In this document: positions 1 to 9,806 of the stretch, one piece after another
Layout of the letters: each line of letters opens with the position of its first letter
Numbering within the stretch: the stretch's first letter is position 1
From: Cerioporus squamosus
Taxonomy: Eukaryota; Basidiomycota; Agaricomycetes; Polyporales; Polyporaceae
Length of the DNA: 20,739 bases
Assembly (NCBI GenBank): GCA_022592435.1
Contig: JABYQS010000489.1
Coordinates: 1-20,739 of the forward strand
Direction of reading: 5' to 3'
Made by a program: the position numbers and the translations under genes
The notes under the pieces: generated by a model
What the model was told of the DNA's origin: nothing
The model's database searches: none
What the model saw: only the letters and a program-made list of their open reading frames with translations

Positions 1-126
1 GAAGAGACAGAGGGCCGTCGCGACGAGGGTCGGGACGGTGAAGCCTTGCGCGAGAGCGGGGGCAAGGAGAGACGTAGCGGAAGCAAGGATGCTCGGGTTG
101 ACCTCGGCGGGGGGAGTAGGACCGCT

Positions 127-507
127 TCAGGGACGAGCCTGCGGTAGAAGTCGAGGGCTGGGAGACCTGAAGGACCTCGTCGAACCCGAGCGTTTGAGTC
201 GGGTACGACGCTCCCCGTCGAAAGTAAACGACGAATGCTCGGTGGCAGGCGTGCTTGGTGGCGTTCGGGGCGAGGCCAAGACATCGAGTTGGCGGGAGAG
301 GTAGGAGAGGGAGTTCATGGGCGTGAGGCCGACGCCGAAGAGGGCGGCCTCGAGGAGGGCGGGGACGGCGAGGGCGAGGAGATGGGAGGAGAACGAGGAA
401 GGCCGGAAAGAAGGTTGGTGAAGGCAGTCGACTGTCCGCTGCGCCTGAGACCACGGGCGCGCGTAACGTGAGCGAAGTTGTCTCAGCCACTCTACACCCA
501 CATGCAT
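127..507 (-). other. Coding-like stretch of unresolved frame, possible edge fragment of a membrane protein gene
   Basis: The minus strand is open for 126 codons from an ATG at 507. The middle part (about 250-420) ends nearly every codon in C or G, as the confirmed genes here do. It encodes a hydrophobic run (residues about 44-62, LLALAVPALLEAALFGVG) followed by a Ser/Pro/Arg-rich tail. Around 230-260 the coding-like signal seems to move to another minus-strand frame, which stays open to the left edge. That could mean an unrecognised intron, a frameshift, or chance in GC-rich DNA. I do not recognise the protein. The rest may lie outside the window. Confidence 0.25.
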
Positions 508-1140
508 CGTACGTTCGTCTTCCGCGGGGGTTGCTCCTGGATCCCAACCGCTGCCTCAGCTCTTCTATGTCTTTCTCTGCCCCGACAGCCCAGGCCAGAC
601 GGCTGCGCTCGAGCGATCCGCCCTCCGAACTCTCTTTCCTCTCCGAACTGTTACTGAGAGCATCGATCGAAATACACGTGCTTCGCGCTCGCCATCTCCT
701 CCAACGTGCGATCCATATCGACTCCTCCTACCAATCTGCGCACACGCTGCCATCCATGGACTCCGGATAAGCCATCTCTTCTCCAGCTCCGGATCCAGGG
801 TCTCTTCTTCAGTGCTTGTTACTCCCCTCGTGCTCTGTCTTACGGTATTCCGGCCTCGGCACACAAGTCTGAGGACGTACACCGTCCTCTCTGTTCACTG
901 CAGTAGCCACGTTCGACCTTCCTCTGGCTCGTAATCTCTCGTCCCTTAGATTCCAGAATAGAGGCTGCTCACCTGCGCGAGTGGAGGCGCCCGAGGTTCT
1001 GACCCTTGCTTCGATGGCAGTAGTGATGGGTAGTACAAGTAACAACCGTTCACTCGTGGAACTTGCGATCCTGCAGCTTCGTCGCTCAGGTACATGTCCC
1101 AATCGCAAGTGGTGTCACAGAAAATACACTTGCCAAAATG
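508..1140. other. Intergenic stretch, no recognised gene
   Basis: This interval separates the left-edge coding-like stretch from the tRNA. The plus strand is pyrimidine-rich from about 540 to 830, as often seen near fungal promoters. It holds one small plus-strand open frame beginning with a true ATG at 567 (67 codons, ending at 770). That frame contains a possible amphipathic helix but matches nothing I know. I see no other feature. Confidence 0.3.
1135..1138 (-). terminator. RNA polymerase III terminator of tRNA-Cys
   Basis: Four T residues on the minus strand lie just past the discriminator base of the tRNA. A run of four or more T is the usual Pol III stop signal. Confidence 0.7.
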
Positions 1141-1227
1141 AGGCCCCACCGTGGTTCGAACACGGGACCCTGCGATACCAGTAAGTGTGAACTGCAATCG
1201 CATGCTCTACCACTGAGCTATAAGGCC
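1141..1227 (-). tRNA. tRNA-Cys (anticodon GCA) with a 15-nt intron
   Basis: On the minus strand the sequence folds as a complete tRNA. The acceptor GGCCTTA pairs with TGGGGCC (two G-U pairs). The D-arm is GCTC-AGTGGTA-GAGC, the anticodon stem TGCGA/TCGCA, and the T-arm CCGTG-TTCGAAC-CACGG. The anticodon GCA lies at 1193-1195. The discriminator base is T (1141), as expected for tRNA-Cys, where U73 is an identity element. A 15-nt intron occupies 1177-1191, at the canonical site after position 37. The T-loop sequence doubles as the internal B box for RNA polymerase III. A TTTT terminator follows three bases beyond the 3' end. CCA is not encoded, as usual in eukaryotes. Confidence 0.95.
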
Positions 1228-1308
1228 TATGTCGGAAACACGCCTTATAATCCTGTACTGGCAGAGACAGTGCGTTGTATGCATCGTATTCGCGAGTAAG
1301 TGACAGCC

Positions 1309-3238
1309 TCAGTAAGTACCTGGCTCAGAGTAGATATCGGAAACCCTTCTCCACATCCCCTTCTCCCGCTCTTCTCTCTCAAGCTGTCTGTTCAGGTGGG
1401 CAAGGTGCAGCCTGAATATGTAGCACATCGCAATGCTACACCCGCTGTCGCAATGCAGATGGCATACGAATTGCGGTAGGTGGGGCCCCCGGCGCTCGGC
1501 CAGACGTATCTGTTCGCAGCGACGTTCAACCATCAGCAATCGAGGTAGTATATTAATCGTAGAACTCACGATCCGGCGACGTTGCCTGTCTGCGAGAGGG
1601 CGTTCACGAGCGCGACCGCAACTGCACGCTTGGATGGGGGCCGCGGGAAGGAGTTGCTGACCCAAGTGTAGAGGACAACAACCCAGAGTACGAGTTGGCC
1701 ATGAGAAACCTGTGCGAGGAGCGGAGATGAGTCTCGTCCAGACGTGAGAGTGCAGCGAGAGACTTACAGCGAGACGTATCTTGCAGCAGTGTTCATGGTG
1801 CATATTGCAATGATGAACCCAATGATTCCTCCCAACGTGGGAGCAACGATATGGTAGAACCTCTCCCCAGTTTTGTCAGAGTGCCTGTCAAATAGATTGT
1901 CAGCAAATCATGAGATGGGAAGTATTCGCATGTACTGACCGAGACACGATGAATGCCATGATCGCCGTGAAGATGAACGGAGGTGCACAGAGAAGCAACG
2001 TGACAGTAGGGTCGAACCCCATCGTCGCACTGAGCGTCGGAAAGTACGCGTTGAAGCTCAGCGCGACGACTTGGCTCGTCATCGCGACCGCCATCCACCA
2101 GACCTTCCAGTCCGTCACAGCCAGCCACAGTCCGGCGACATGCCCGCCCACTTCGGTCTCGCCCTCGTCGCCCACCCCCGCGTCCTCCGCCATGCGCTTC
2201 TTCGCAAGCCTCCGCTCCTCCTCGGTCAGCCAAGACGTCGTCGCGGGGAAGTCTGGCAAGATGAACATCGCACATATCGCGACGAAGATCGTCATCGCGC
2301 CTTCGATGTAGAAGAGCCAGCGCCACGCTGCGCGACCAAGCTTCCCGTTCATGCCATTGAGGATGCCCGAGGCGATGAGGGCCCCGAAGGCGTTGGAGAT
2401 AATGTTGCCGCAGTAGAGCACGGCAGTGCGCGTGCCGAGCTCACTGCGCTTGTACCACTTCGATATGAGGAAGAGTGCCCCGGGGAAGAAGGCGGCCTCG
2501 ACGAAGCCGAGGAAGAAGCGCGTGAGGAGCGCGCCGACGAAACTGGCCGTGGCAGAATTCGGGGAGATTAGTCGGGATCGAATGACATGAAGGACTGACT
2601 TCTGTCGCTCGGACTCACTTGTTGGTTATTCCTGCGGATGAAGTTAGATAGGAGCTTGGTGCAGGGTGTAACCGATAACTCACCTGTCAGGATTGAGATG
2701 GTACCCCAGACGATCATACATGCTGGGAGGTATAGTGACGGCTTTCCGATGTAGTTTAACAACATATTACTGGGCTACCATTTAACGAGCTGAAGGTACG
2801 TCGGGATCTGACCCACTTACGATGGTATTTGCATGAGGATATAGCCAACGTAGAGGATGGACAGCAAAGTCGCAAACTCTGTACCCTGGAGATGAAGGTC
2901 GCGTTCGAATCCACGCATACGCGCAGCTCTTTGGCCCAAGTAAGCAGTCACTCTAAGGCTGAGCGCGTGCAGAATGCGTACCCCGCATTGTTGCGGTCAA
3001 TCTGGGAAGAGTGATCAGTGAAGAATACCATTAGAGAGTACACACGACGTACGTAGTTCAGGATGTAGATGACGACTAAGATGGACATGCGCAAGTCGAG
3101 CTTGCGCAAGAGTCTCTTCTCGAGTTTCCTGCGTGCTTCATGTCCTCCAAACTCGGCGTCCGGGTCCTCGTCCGTTGACTTAACGCCTACCTCCGGGTTC
3201 TTGTCCTCGACCAGAGAAGAGGCTTTCGAGGATACCAT
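1309..3238 (-). pseudogene. MFS transporter (anion:cation symporter type), probably broken by frameshifts near the C-terminus
   Basis: This is a duplicate of the MFS gene at 7492-9404. Exons by my model (minus): 3238-3053, 3001-2982, 2928-2821, 2769-2684, 2631-2619, 2542-1940, 1884-1768, 1709-1570 and 1509 onward. The first seven exons are open and keep the family hallmarks: RFFLGFVEAAFFPG and WYKRSELG after TM4, and the IGKPS segment after TM2. The next exon is 140 nt against 141 in the paralogue. One base is missing near 1680, within the SYSG-F-VV stretch, and the unshifted frame stops about 26 codons later. A second missing base lies near 1436-1437 in the last exon. The product would lose roughly its last two membrane helices. 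The last codons also differ in frame from the paralogue; the tail can be read to a stop at 1309. The frameshifts could instead be sequencing errors. If intact, it would be a plasma-membrane carrier of the nicotinate/allantoate/pantothenate permease family. Confidence 0.75.
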
Positions 3239-4142
3239 GGTTGCCAGTAAATCAGGTCGAGGTATTCCGGCCGACTCAGCAAAGTGACAGGACTGCCGCT
3301 ATACGTCAATGCAAACCACGGCTTCTTATAACGGGTGGAAGAGGAATGCCGATACTTGATATAGCGCGTGGGAGGCAGCGGAGGTGATCACAAGGACAGC
3401 AGGATGGAGCAGGCGTCCCGGTGGGAAGGACAGTCCGTGGCAGCCGAAGTCGCCCCGCGCGTTGTGCTAGCGTCGATGTGTGGGTCAGTTGACTTGAGCG
3501 AGCGAGCTCGCCGCGATGTCTCTAGGTCCACTTATCAAGGCGAATCGAACTTGTTGTGGGGCCAGCGACACTGCCAAGATCTGCTGTCCGAATAGCCAAA
3601 ACCATTGCCTAGAGCATGTGCCACGGACGCAAAATTCACAAGGACGTTTGACCTGGTTTTAGTGGACGAGCAATCTTCGACGACCGTGTTCTTTGATGCA
3701 GTGAGTACTGCCAGTGCCAGAGGATTCGGAAGTCACGGTATGCTCACCGTATTGAAGGGCCATGCACTTCGTATCACCTACAGGCCATATCTTCAGCATA
3801 ACCATCAAGTACAAGGCTGCAGTCAAGACTTACCAGAGGCATATGCCAGTGACTTGAAGGGCAGGAGGCTGGAGCGAGCTCGTCGGCGTCGGCGTCGACG
3901 CGTGTCGCGAGTTGACTGGCACGCGCACGTGACAGACGCGAACGTTGTTTACGCGTTGTCCCAGCCGCCACGCTCAGACGCCCGCGTGTTCGCTCCTATT
4001 CCCTGCCGTCTTCTCGGCTGAGTGCCCTTGTTTCCGCCTGTCTCTCGTCCTCTGCCTCGCTTTGGACCCCATGCCTCGCTGAAACAGCGGCATAGGACTG
4101 TATCTGACGACCCTACCACGACACATCGACTCTCGGAGAGCC
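3239..4142. other. Divergent intergenic region between the MFS copy and the RING gene
   Basis: No gene is supported here. The left part is the promoter of the minus-strand MFS copy. The right part is upstream of the RING gene and contains a CACGTG box at 3926-3931 and a short GTCGGC repeat at about 3882-3897. Plus-strand open frames at 3368-3595 and 3605-4021 have no recognisable domain and no coding-like codon bias. Confidence 0.4.
3286..3334 (-). promoter_or_regulatory. TATA-like element and start-region block of the MFS copy, shared with its paralogue
   Basis: The minus strand carries CCGTTATAAG (3334-3325), about 90 nt upstream of the ATG. The same ten bases lie about 75 nt upstream of the paralogue's ATG. 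Further downstream both have GGCAGTC(C/T)TGTC (here 3297-3286). The retained match fits a duplicated core promoter. Confidence 0.5.
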
Positions 4143-5055
4143 ATGGATCACGACGAAGCGTTGGAGGTCGCGGAGCTTCACCTTTCGGTGCAAGAGCGCA
4201 TTCAATTGGCGATTAGCCGCCTGCCGGTACTAGCAAAGGAGGAGATACCCTTGGACGACTCGTGTCCCATCTGCATCAACCCGTTTGACGCTGTTCTGGA
4301 GGGGAAAGCGCATGAAGGATTGGGCGAGGCACCGTCGACGTCGGACGAACTGGCCGGGGTGACCAAGCTGGTCGGATGCGGGCACATATTCTGCAGAGCT
4401 TGGTGTGTCACTCTGCAGTCTACTCCTCTGTTTTGGTACTGAAGTCTGACTCTGTTCCAGCCTTGTCGAGTGGATTCGGGGACGAGTAAGTGCCTGCCCT
4501 CTCAAAGTCCGTTCTTCTCGGACTCACTCACGCTTCCCCCGCAATTCAATCAGCACGGAACATGCCCGTCGTGTCGGAACGTCTTCTCCAGCATCAAACC
4601 GCCCTCGGACTCGGACGTTGAGTCTAGTGACGGCGACTACGTGCCGGGCGACGACGAGGACGACGAGGATGACGACGTCTTCTTCGACACCGACTCGGAG
4701 GCGTTTATGGAGACCGACTCCGCGTTCGACGACATGGACGTCGAGGAGGATCTCGATCCCGATGTGGATATAGAGGAAGATGCTGATCTTGAGGAATGGG
4801 AGGCGCAGGCGGCGAATGCGAGCATGGAGAACTGGGGTTTAAGCGACGGGGACGGTTCCGAGAGCGTCTCGGAGGTGGAAGGATTAGCGATGAGCGGGGA
4901 GCTCCCGTCAGAGGACGACGGTATGGTCTCGTTGATGCCAATCGCCATCTGGTGTGTTGTTGACATTGTTCACAGGTGCCGGTGTCTACAGCGATAGCGG
5001 GGAGAACCCTGGCGTCCTCCAAGCACCCCGAGACGACTCCGCTGAGCCGAAGTAA
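4143..5055 (+). CDS. RING-finger (C3HC4) protein with acidic C-terminal tail, probable E3 ubiquitin ligase
   Basis: Exons 4143-4402, 4461-4485, 4554-4920 and 4976-5055 give 243 residues. Splicing rebuilds a full RING: C41-x2-C44, C79-x-H81-x2-C84-x2-C87 and C99-P-S-C102. C87 is split across the first intron, and the second exon has only 25 nt. The spacing between the second and third zinc ligands (34 residues) is longer than in many RINGs. Before the RING is a short helical N-terminus. After it comes a strongly Asp/Glu-rich tail (about residues 113-205) of low complexity. RING proteins usually recruit an E2 and transfer ubiquitin; the target here is unknown. The last intron (4921-4975) was chosen because it opens a frame to the TAA at 5053; reading through gives a stop at 4995-4997. 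The ATG has an A-free but usable context (GCC before ATGG). The gene is convergent with the AlaX gene, 161 bp apart. Confidence 0.85.
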
Positions 5056-5216
5056 TTAACCCGGCCACTGAGCACCCGCCTCCAGTACATTCACCCATGA
5101 TTTCACACTCATCGATATAGTTTTGTTGTACATCATTGTGTAATAGTGACCTCTTTGACCTCTACATTACAGAACCACTGCATCCATAGGGTCTATGCCC
5201 TCACGCAGGGAACCCT

Positions 5217-6921
5217 CTACAACCGCAAGGATTCTAGGACACTCGCCACCGCCTGGCCCTCCTTCGCCTCCTTCCATCCGCCAGTGAACTTTCCGCTCCA
5301 TCGTGATCCCTTTCCGCCACCCTTGACGTTTAGCTTCGCCTTTAGTTCATCGCCAACCTCCTTCACCTTCTTGTCATCCGACCCGAAGATGAGCACCACG
5401 GTCGTGCTTGTACCTGTCTGCGCTGACGGCGAGGACGACAGCACGAGCAAGAACGGCACTCCCTCCTTGACCTTGGTCGAGAACGCCGTCGTAATGGACG
5501 ACAGAAAACCAAGCGCATTCGTGTTGTCGTCTGTCCTGTGCTTATGCAGCACGATGGCTCCGCTCTCCCTTGGGGCGGCGGACGCGAGCTCGGCGGCGAC
5601 GGACGCGGCGAGCTCTGCCTCGAGGTCCTCGACGCGCTTCGTCGCCTTCTTGCGCTCGTCGACCACCTGCTGCACTCGGTCGGGTACTGAGGGGGGACCG
5701 CAGCTCATGATGCCGGCTGTGGCCGTGAGCAGGGCGTGCGAGGAGGTGAGATGGGTGAGGAGCCGCGGGCCGGAGAGAAAGTACAGCCGGACAGAGCTGG
5801 TGGCCGATCGGGAGAGTGTCTCCGTGTGCGGGAGGACGAACAGCTGCAGGTTGTGCAACGTCGGTGCGTGTGTTCCGCAACATCTACATACATACAAGTT
5901 GTCGGTCAGCTGTTCCTGTCTGACGCAGGTGCACATGCAGGGATGACCACGCACGGGCTGCGGTCAATGTCGTCAATGACGACCGTCCGCTTGACCCCTC
6001 CGGTGTAGTCTTGCGGAATGCCCACGCTTGGTCCTTTGTACGCATGGCTGTCCGCATCAAGCTCCTCGACCTCGACGTACACACTACGGCCCTCGAAGAC
6101 GAGCTTATTGCATTCCTCCTGGACGAAGGCGATCTCTTCCGCGGACAGTCCGCGCGGGATCTCGACATAACCCGGAGCTGGGTGCGATGTAATTGACCAG
6201 GCCAGTGTCGGGATATCCAGCTTGTGCTCCAATACTGCAGAGAGTAGATGCTGGGACGTGTGCATGCTCGCCTGTTCACGGGCGCCACTGATCAGTACTG
6301 TCCTAGGTTGCGGAGGGAACCTGGAGAACTTACATGGTCCAGTCGTCGCTTGGACCCTTCTTCCCCCAAGGAGACACCGACGAGTGCCCCTGGACTGAAC
6401 GCCTTCAGGGCCTGATCGACGCTCTGTTCAGGTTTGAGACGAACATAGTGCACAGCATGTCCACCGTGTCTCTTGGCCTCCACGACGTCCCAGAGTTCTC
6501 CATCGGCACTGGTCAAGTTGCCGACATCGGACGGCTGTCCTCCTCCCTCGGGGAAGATAATCGTGTCATGCAAGATGACCTCGACGAGCGGTGCGCTCGG
6601 TGCTGGGGCTGCCTTCTTCTTCTTGCCCTCCCTTGGGTTGGATGGAACTGTGGGCGACTGCGACTGGCGGCAACTGACGGCTGTTGTCGCGAGCTGGTGC
6701 AGAAGCGGGTCACCTGTGGGATGACGATCGGCGATCGAGGCTTGGCCAGGAAACGCAAGGTCGGGAGGAACCAAGACGGAACACTTACGCTGACAGGCGA
6801 GCAGCCCAACTGGAATAGGCTCGAGCGGATCTGTGGGGATAGCAAGCGTCGGGGAGACGATCCGGTGGTACGTGGGCGGGGTGGTCCGTGGAGGGCTCAG
6901 AGTCGCGGTCGCTGCTGACAT
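5217..6921 (-). CDS. Alanyl-tRNA editing protein, AlaX/AARSD1 type
   Basis: Exons (minus) 6921-6789, 6713-6334, 6271-5955 and 5883-5217 give 498 residues. The protein resembles the free-standing editing domain of alanyl-tRNA synthetase, which hydrolyses mischarged Ser-tRNA(Ala) in the cytosol. Visible marks are the FPEGGGQPSD loop (residues 98-107), HTSQH (H175, H179) and CCGTH (C278, H282). The two His and the Cys-x3-His are the zinc ligands of the family. The first intron splits the conserved VGLLACQ/RDPLL start, where AARSD1 proteins begin their homology. A lysine-rich linker (about residues 63-86) interrupts the first part of the domain. The C-terminal part has a likely coiled coil (about residues 330-365) and then a domain ending in a Gly/Lys-rich segment. 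The ATG at 6921 has a good context (CACC before it). It shares a 570-bp promoter region with the MFS gene on the other side. Confidence 0.92.
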
Positions 6922-7491
6922 GGTGGGTGTCTACCGGATGCAGGCGACTGTGACTTGCGTTTAGTATCTGTCTGCACGAGTTCAAGTGCGTTTGTAAGTC
7001 GTTCGGCGAGTGTTCGCCTTCGAGCAAGCTTTGTGAGTGCGCCGTTCCCACCTTGTCCCTCCCCGCCCCTGATCAGAGATGATATGTGCCGCCGGGGGGC
7101 GGACCGGCGGACCGCAGAGGTGATTGGGCTCCGCTGTGTCTCCGACGACCTTGTCTCCTCTGCATTCGACATCCGACGTGATGGCGCGAAGATTTGCGCT
7201 CAGCGAGATGTGCAATTTGCGTGTGGGGCGCCAGGTACGCGCCGGGAAAACCTGGGGTAAATGGGAGGCTCACTGTTTGTCCGCTGGTAGCCCCGCAACT
7301 CCCCAGGTCCGAACGATTTTCCGGACGCGAACTGCTCTCGGGCCCGTGGGGATGTCCATGTCATCGTCCGGTCCCCGCTTCTCCAGACTCTGGCCAGGCG
7401 CCCGGTCGAGCCGTTATAAGCTCCTCCCCGTACGTGATGGCAGTCTTGTCTCCCTGCTCTCGGAGTTCCTCACCCACCCCCACGCGCTGCC
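6922..7491. promoter_or_regulatory. Shared divergent promoter of the AlaX and MFS genes
   Basis: There is no gene in this 570-bp interval. It contains two direct copies of CGGACCG (7100-7106 and 7108-7114). Each is an inverted CGG pair with a one-base spacer, the form bound by some Zn2Cys6 fungal regulators. A CCAAT box lies on the minus strand (7127-7123), about 200 nt upstream of the AlaX ATG. The MFS core promoter lies at the right end. Binding is inferred from motif form only. Confidence 0.4.
7411..7450 (+). promoter_or_regulatory. TATA-like element and start-region block of the intact MFS gene
   Basis: CCGTTATAAG lies at 7411-7420 and GGCAGTCTTGTC at 7439-7450. Both recur upstream of the duplicated, broken MFS copy in the same order. 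The second block probably covers the transcription start, by its distance from the TATA-like element. Confidence 0.5.
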
Positions 7492-9404
7492 ATGCCTTCC
7501 ACGCCCTCTCTCGAGAAGACGTCCGACGTGGCCGTCGAACACGATCGCAACGAACATGCTCACCACCATCGCGACGTCGAGGCGGACCCGCAGCACCTGG
7601 GCGACAAGGAGTTCGGTGGGCATGAGGCGAGGAAGAAGCTCGAGAAGAAGCTCCTGCGCAAGCTCGATGCGCGGATGTCCATCCTGATTGTGATCTACAT
7701 CCTGAACTACGTACGTATGCTTAGCTCCCCCCATAATGTGGCTTGTGCTCACGTCGTCCTCGTAGATTGATCGTAACAATGCCTCGTGAGCGGACTTGTA
7801 GACTCGTATGTCGTCGTCGTCGTTGCTGACAGCAGGGCTCAGCGCGGCGCGGTTACGTGGATTCGAGGAGGACCTCGGCCTCAAGGGCCAGGAGTTCAAC
7901 ACGCTCCTCAGTATCCTCTATGTCGGGTACATTCTCATGCAAATACCCTCGTAAGCAATGCCCGTACGTGCCTTGCTTGCTTTGTGCTAAACAGACGTGT
8001 AGGAACATGTTCCTCAACTACATTGGGAAGCCGTCAATATACCTGCCCTGCTGCATGATCGTATGGGGCATGATATCCACTCTGACTGGCATTACCAACA
8101 AGTGAGTCTGCTTCTCTACACGCGTGGAACAAACCTTGACGATCTCCTGCAGCTTCATAGGAGCATTGCTCACTCGATTCTTCCTCGGGTTCGTGGAGGC
8201 CGCGTTCTTCCCTGGCGCGCTCTTCCTGCTATCCAAGTGGTACAAGCGCTCCGAGCTCGGTGTCCGCACCGCCGTCCTCTCCTGCGGTAGTCTCATCAGC
8301 AATGCGTTCGGTTCGCTGATTGCCTCTGGTATCCTCGATGGTATGGAGGGGAAGATGGGTCACTCCGCATGGCGGTAGGTCTACGTTCCTTATCTTCCTG
8401 TCATGGCACTCATATGCGTCCTCCTACCCCGCAGATGGCTTTTCTATATCGAAGGCGCTCTCACCATGTTCGTGGCGATTTGCGCTATTTTCATCCTCCC
8501 CGACTTCCCTTCGACGTCGCACGGTTGGCTGAGCCCGTTGGAGGTTCGTCTCGCTGAGAAGCGTCTCGAGGAAGATGTCGGTGTCGGCGACGAGGAGCAA
8601 ACCGAGGGCCATGGTCGCTTCCAAGGTTTTACCCTCGCACTCACGGATTGGAAGGTGTGGTGGCTCGCGCTCGCCCTGACGAGCTTGGTTGTCTCTCTGT
8701 CCTTCAACGCCTTCTTCCCGACACTCAGCGCGACCATGGGCTACAACTCGACTATCACGCTCCTCCTTTGCGCGCCTCCATGGGTATTCGCGACTCTCGT
8801 CGCATTCGTCATGTGCCGGCACTCCGACCGCACGAAAGACCGCTTCTGGCACATTGCGACTTCGCTCAGCTGCGGGATCGTCGGCTTCATCATCGCTATC
8901 TCCACGATGAACCTTGCCGCCCGCTATATCTCACTGTGCGTATCCGCTTGCCCATCAGCTTCACAGTGCCTGCGTACTAAATGTGCGCACCTTTTAGCTT
9001 CCTCATGGCGCAATCGTACGCGGGTTTCATTATCTTCCTTGCGTGGATCAGCAACTCCATCGCGCGTCCACCGTCGAAGCGTGCCGTCGCACTCGCATTC
9101 ATCAACGCGTTCTCGCAGCTCGGAAACATCGCCGGATCGTGAGTACACCCTTTTCGTAACGCTCCGCAATGCCAGTTCGGCATCGTCGTGACCGCTGTAC
9201 TGACGACTACCCGCGAACAGATACGTGTGGCCGAAGGCCTGGGGTCCTACGTACGCGCACTCGTATGCGATCTGCATATCGACGAACGGACTTTGCATCG
9301 TTATGTGCTACATCTTCAAGAGGCACCTCGAGAAGCTCAACCGCGACATTGAGAGGAAGGAGGAAGAGGAAGGCAGGCCCGCTGGCTTCCGGTACATCCC
9401 GTGA
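7492..9404 (+). CDS. MFS transporter, anion:cation symporter family (nicotinate/allantoate/pantothenate permease-like)
   Basis: Exons 7492-7710, 7766-7785, 7843-7950, 8003-8101, 8153-8374, 8435-8935, 8998-9138 and 9221-9404 give 497 residues, a normal length. The family hallmarks are clear: IGKPS-x-YLP (from residue 123) after TM2, then R157-FFLGFVEAAFFPG and SKWYKRSELGVR (176-187) around TM4. These are typical of the fungal group that includes Tna1, Dal5, Liz1/Fen2 and Thi73. Twelve membrane helices are expected; the N-terminus is cytosolic, His-rich and charged. The substrate cannot be told from sequence: small organic anions or vitamins are usual. The second exon has only 20 nt. A consensus-like branch site (TACTAA) precedes the intron end at 8997. 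It is the intact partner of the broken copy at 1309-3238, and the beta-mannosidase gene follows 402 bp downstream on the same strand. Confidence 0.93.
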
Positions 9405-9806
9405 GCTCACGACCCGGACGCCGCAACGACTCTGTTATGCTGTTGTACCGTTACGCGTAGTACATGCTATTGTCTGCTCTAATGCATCGTGTATTTTTAC
9501 CCTCATTTGAGATGTGCGGCGACCCGAGATACAGAGAAGACAGGAAGTGCTCGAGGACGCGGCGGCGAGCGGGTAGGATGTCCCGTCCGATCGCGATCTG
9601 GCGGACGACGGCACGATAGTGCGAGCCGGGGATATCTCGGACTTGCCTTCCCCTCGTCCAGCTGACTACTAGCTGACTGTGGCAATGCCTATTAAAGCCA
9701 ATGTCCCGACGCTTTAAGAGCCTGAAGCCAAGGTCAGGGTGCTGAACGCACACGCCTTGATTGTGCCACGGTAGGGTGATATCCATTGACTACGTTGCTG
9801 ACTGCT
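9405..9806 (+). promoter_or_regulatory. Spacer between MFS and beta-mannosidase genes, with possible promoter
   Basis: This stretch has no gene. It must hold the MFS 3' untranslated region and the mannosidase promoter. A weak TATA-like TATTAAA (9690-9696) lies about 110 nt upstream of the mannosidase ATG. A CCGGGG at about 9627, the form of a CreA/Mig1 carbon-repression site, is present once; single copies occur often by chance. Confidence 0.3.

Noticed and set aside
1884..1940. Frame break between FIVSR and HSDKT in the left MFS copy as a third mutation
   Set aside because: A 55-nt GT-AG intron (1939-1885) joins the two parts exactly in frame, so this is an intron that the paralogue lacks.
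3605..4021. 138-codon plus-strand open frame upstream of the RING gene
   Set aside because: It lacks a recognisable domain and gene-like codon bias and ends in low-complexity Arg-rich sequence from a GTCGGC repeat.
5146..5946. 266-codon plus-strand open frame
   Set aside because: It is antisense to the last exon of the AlaX gene, whose frame shows the catalytic motifs and codon bias.
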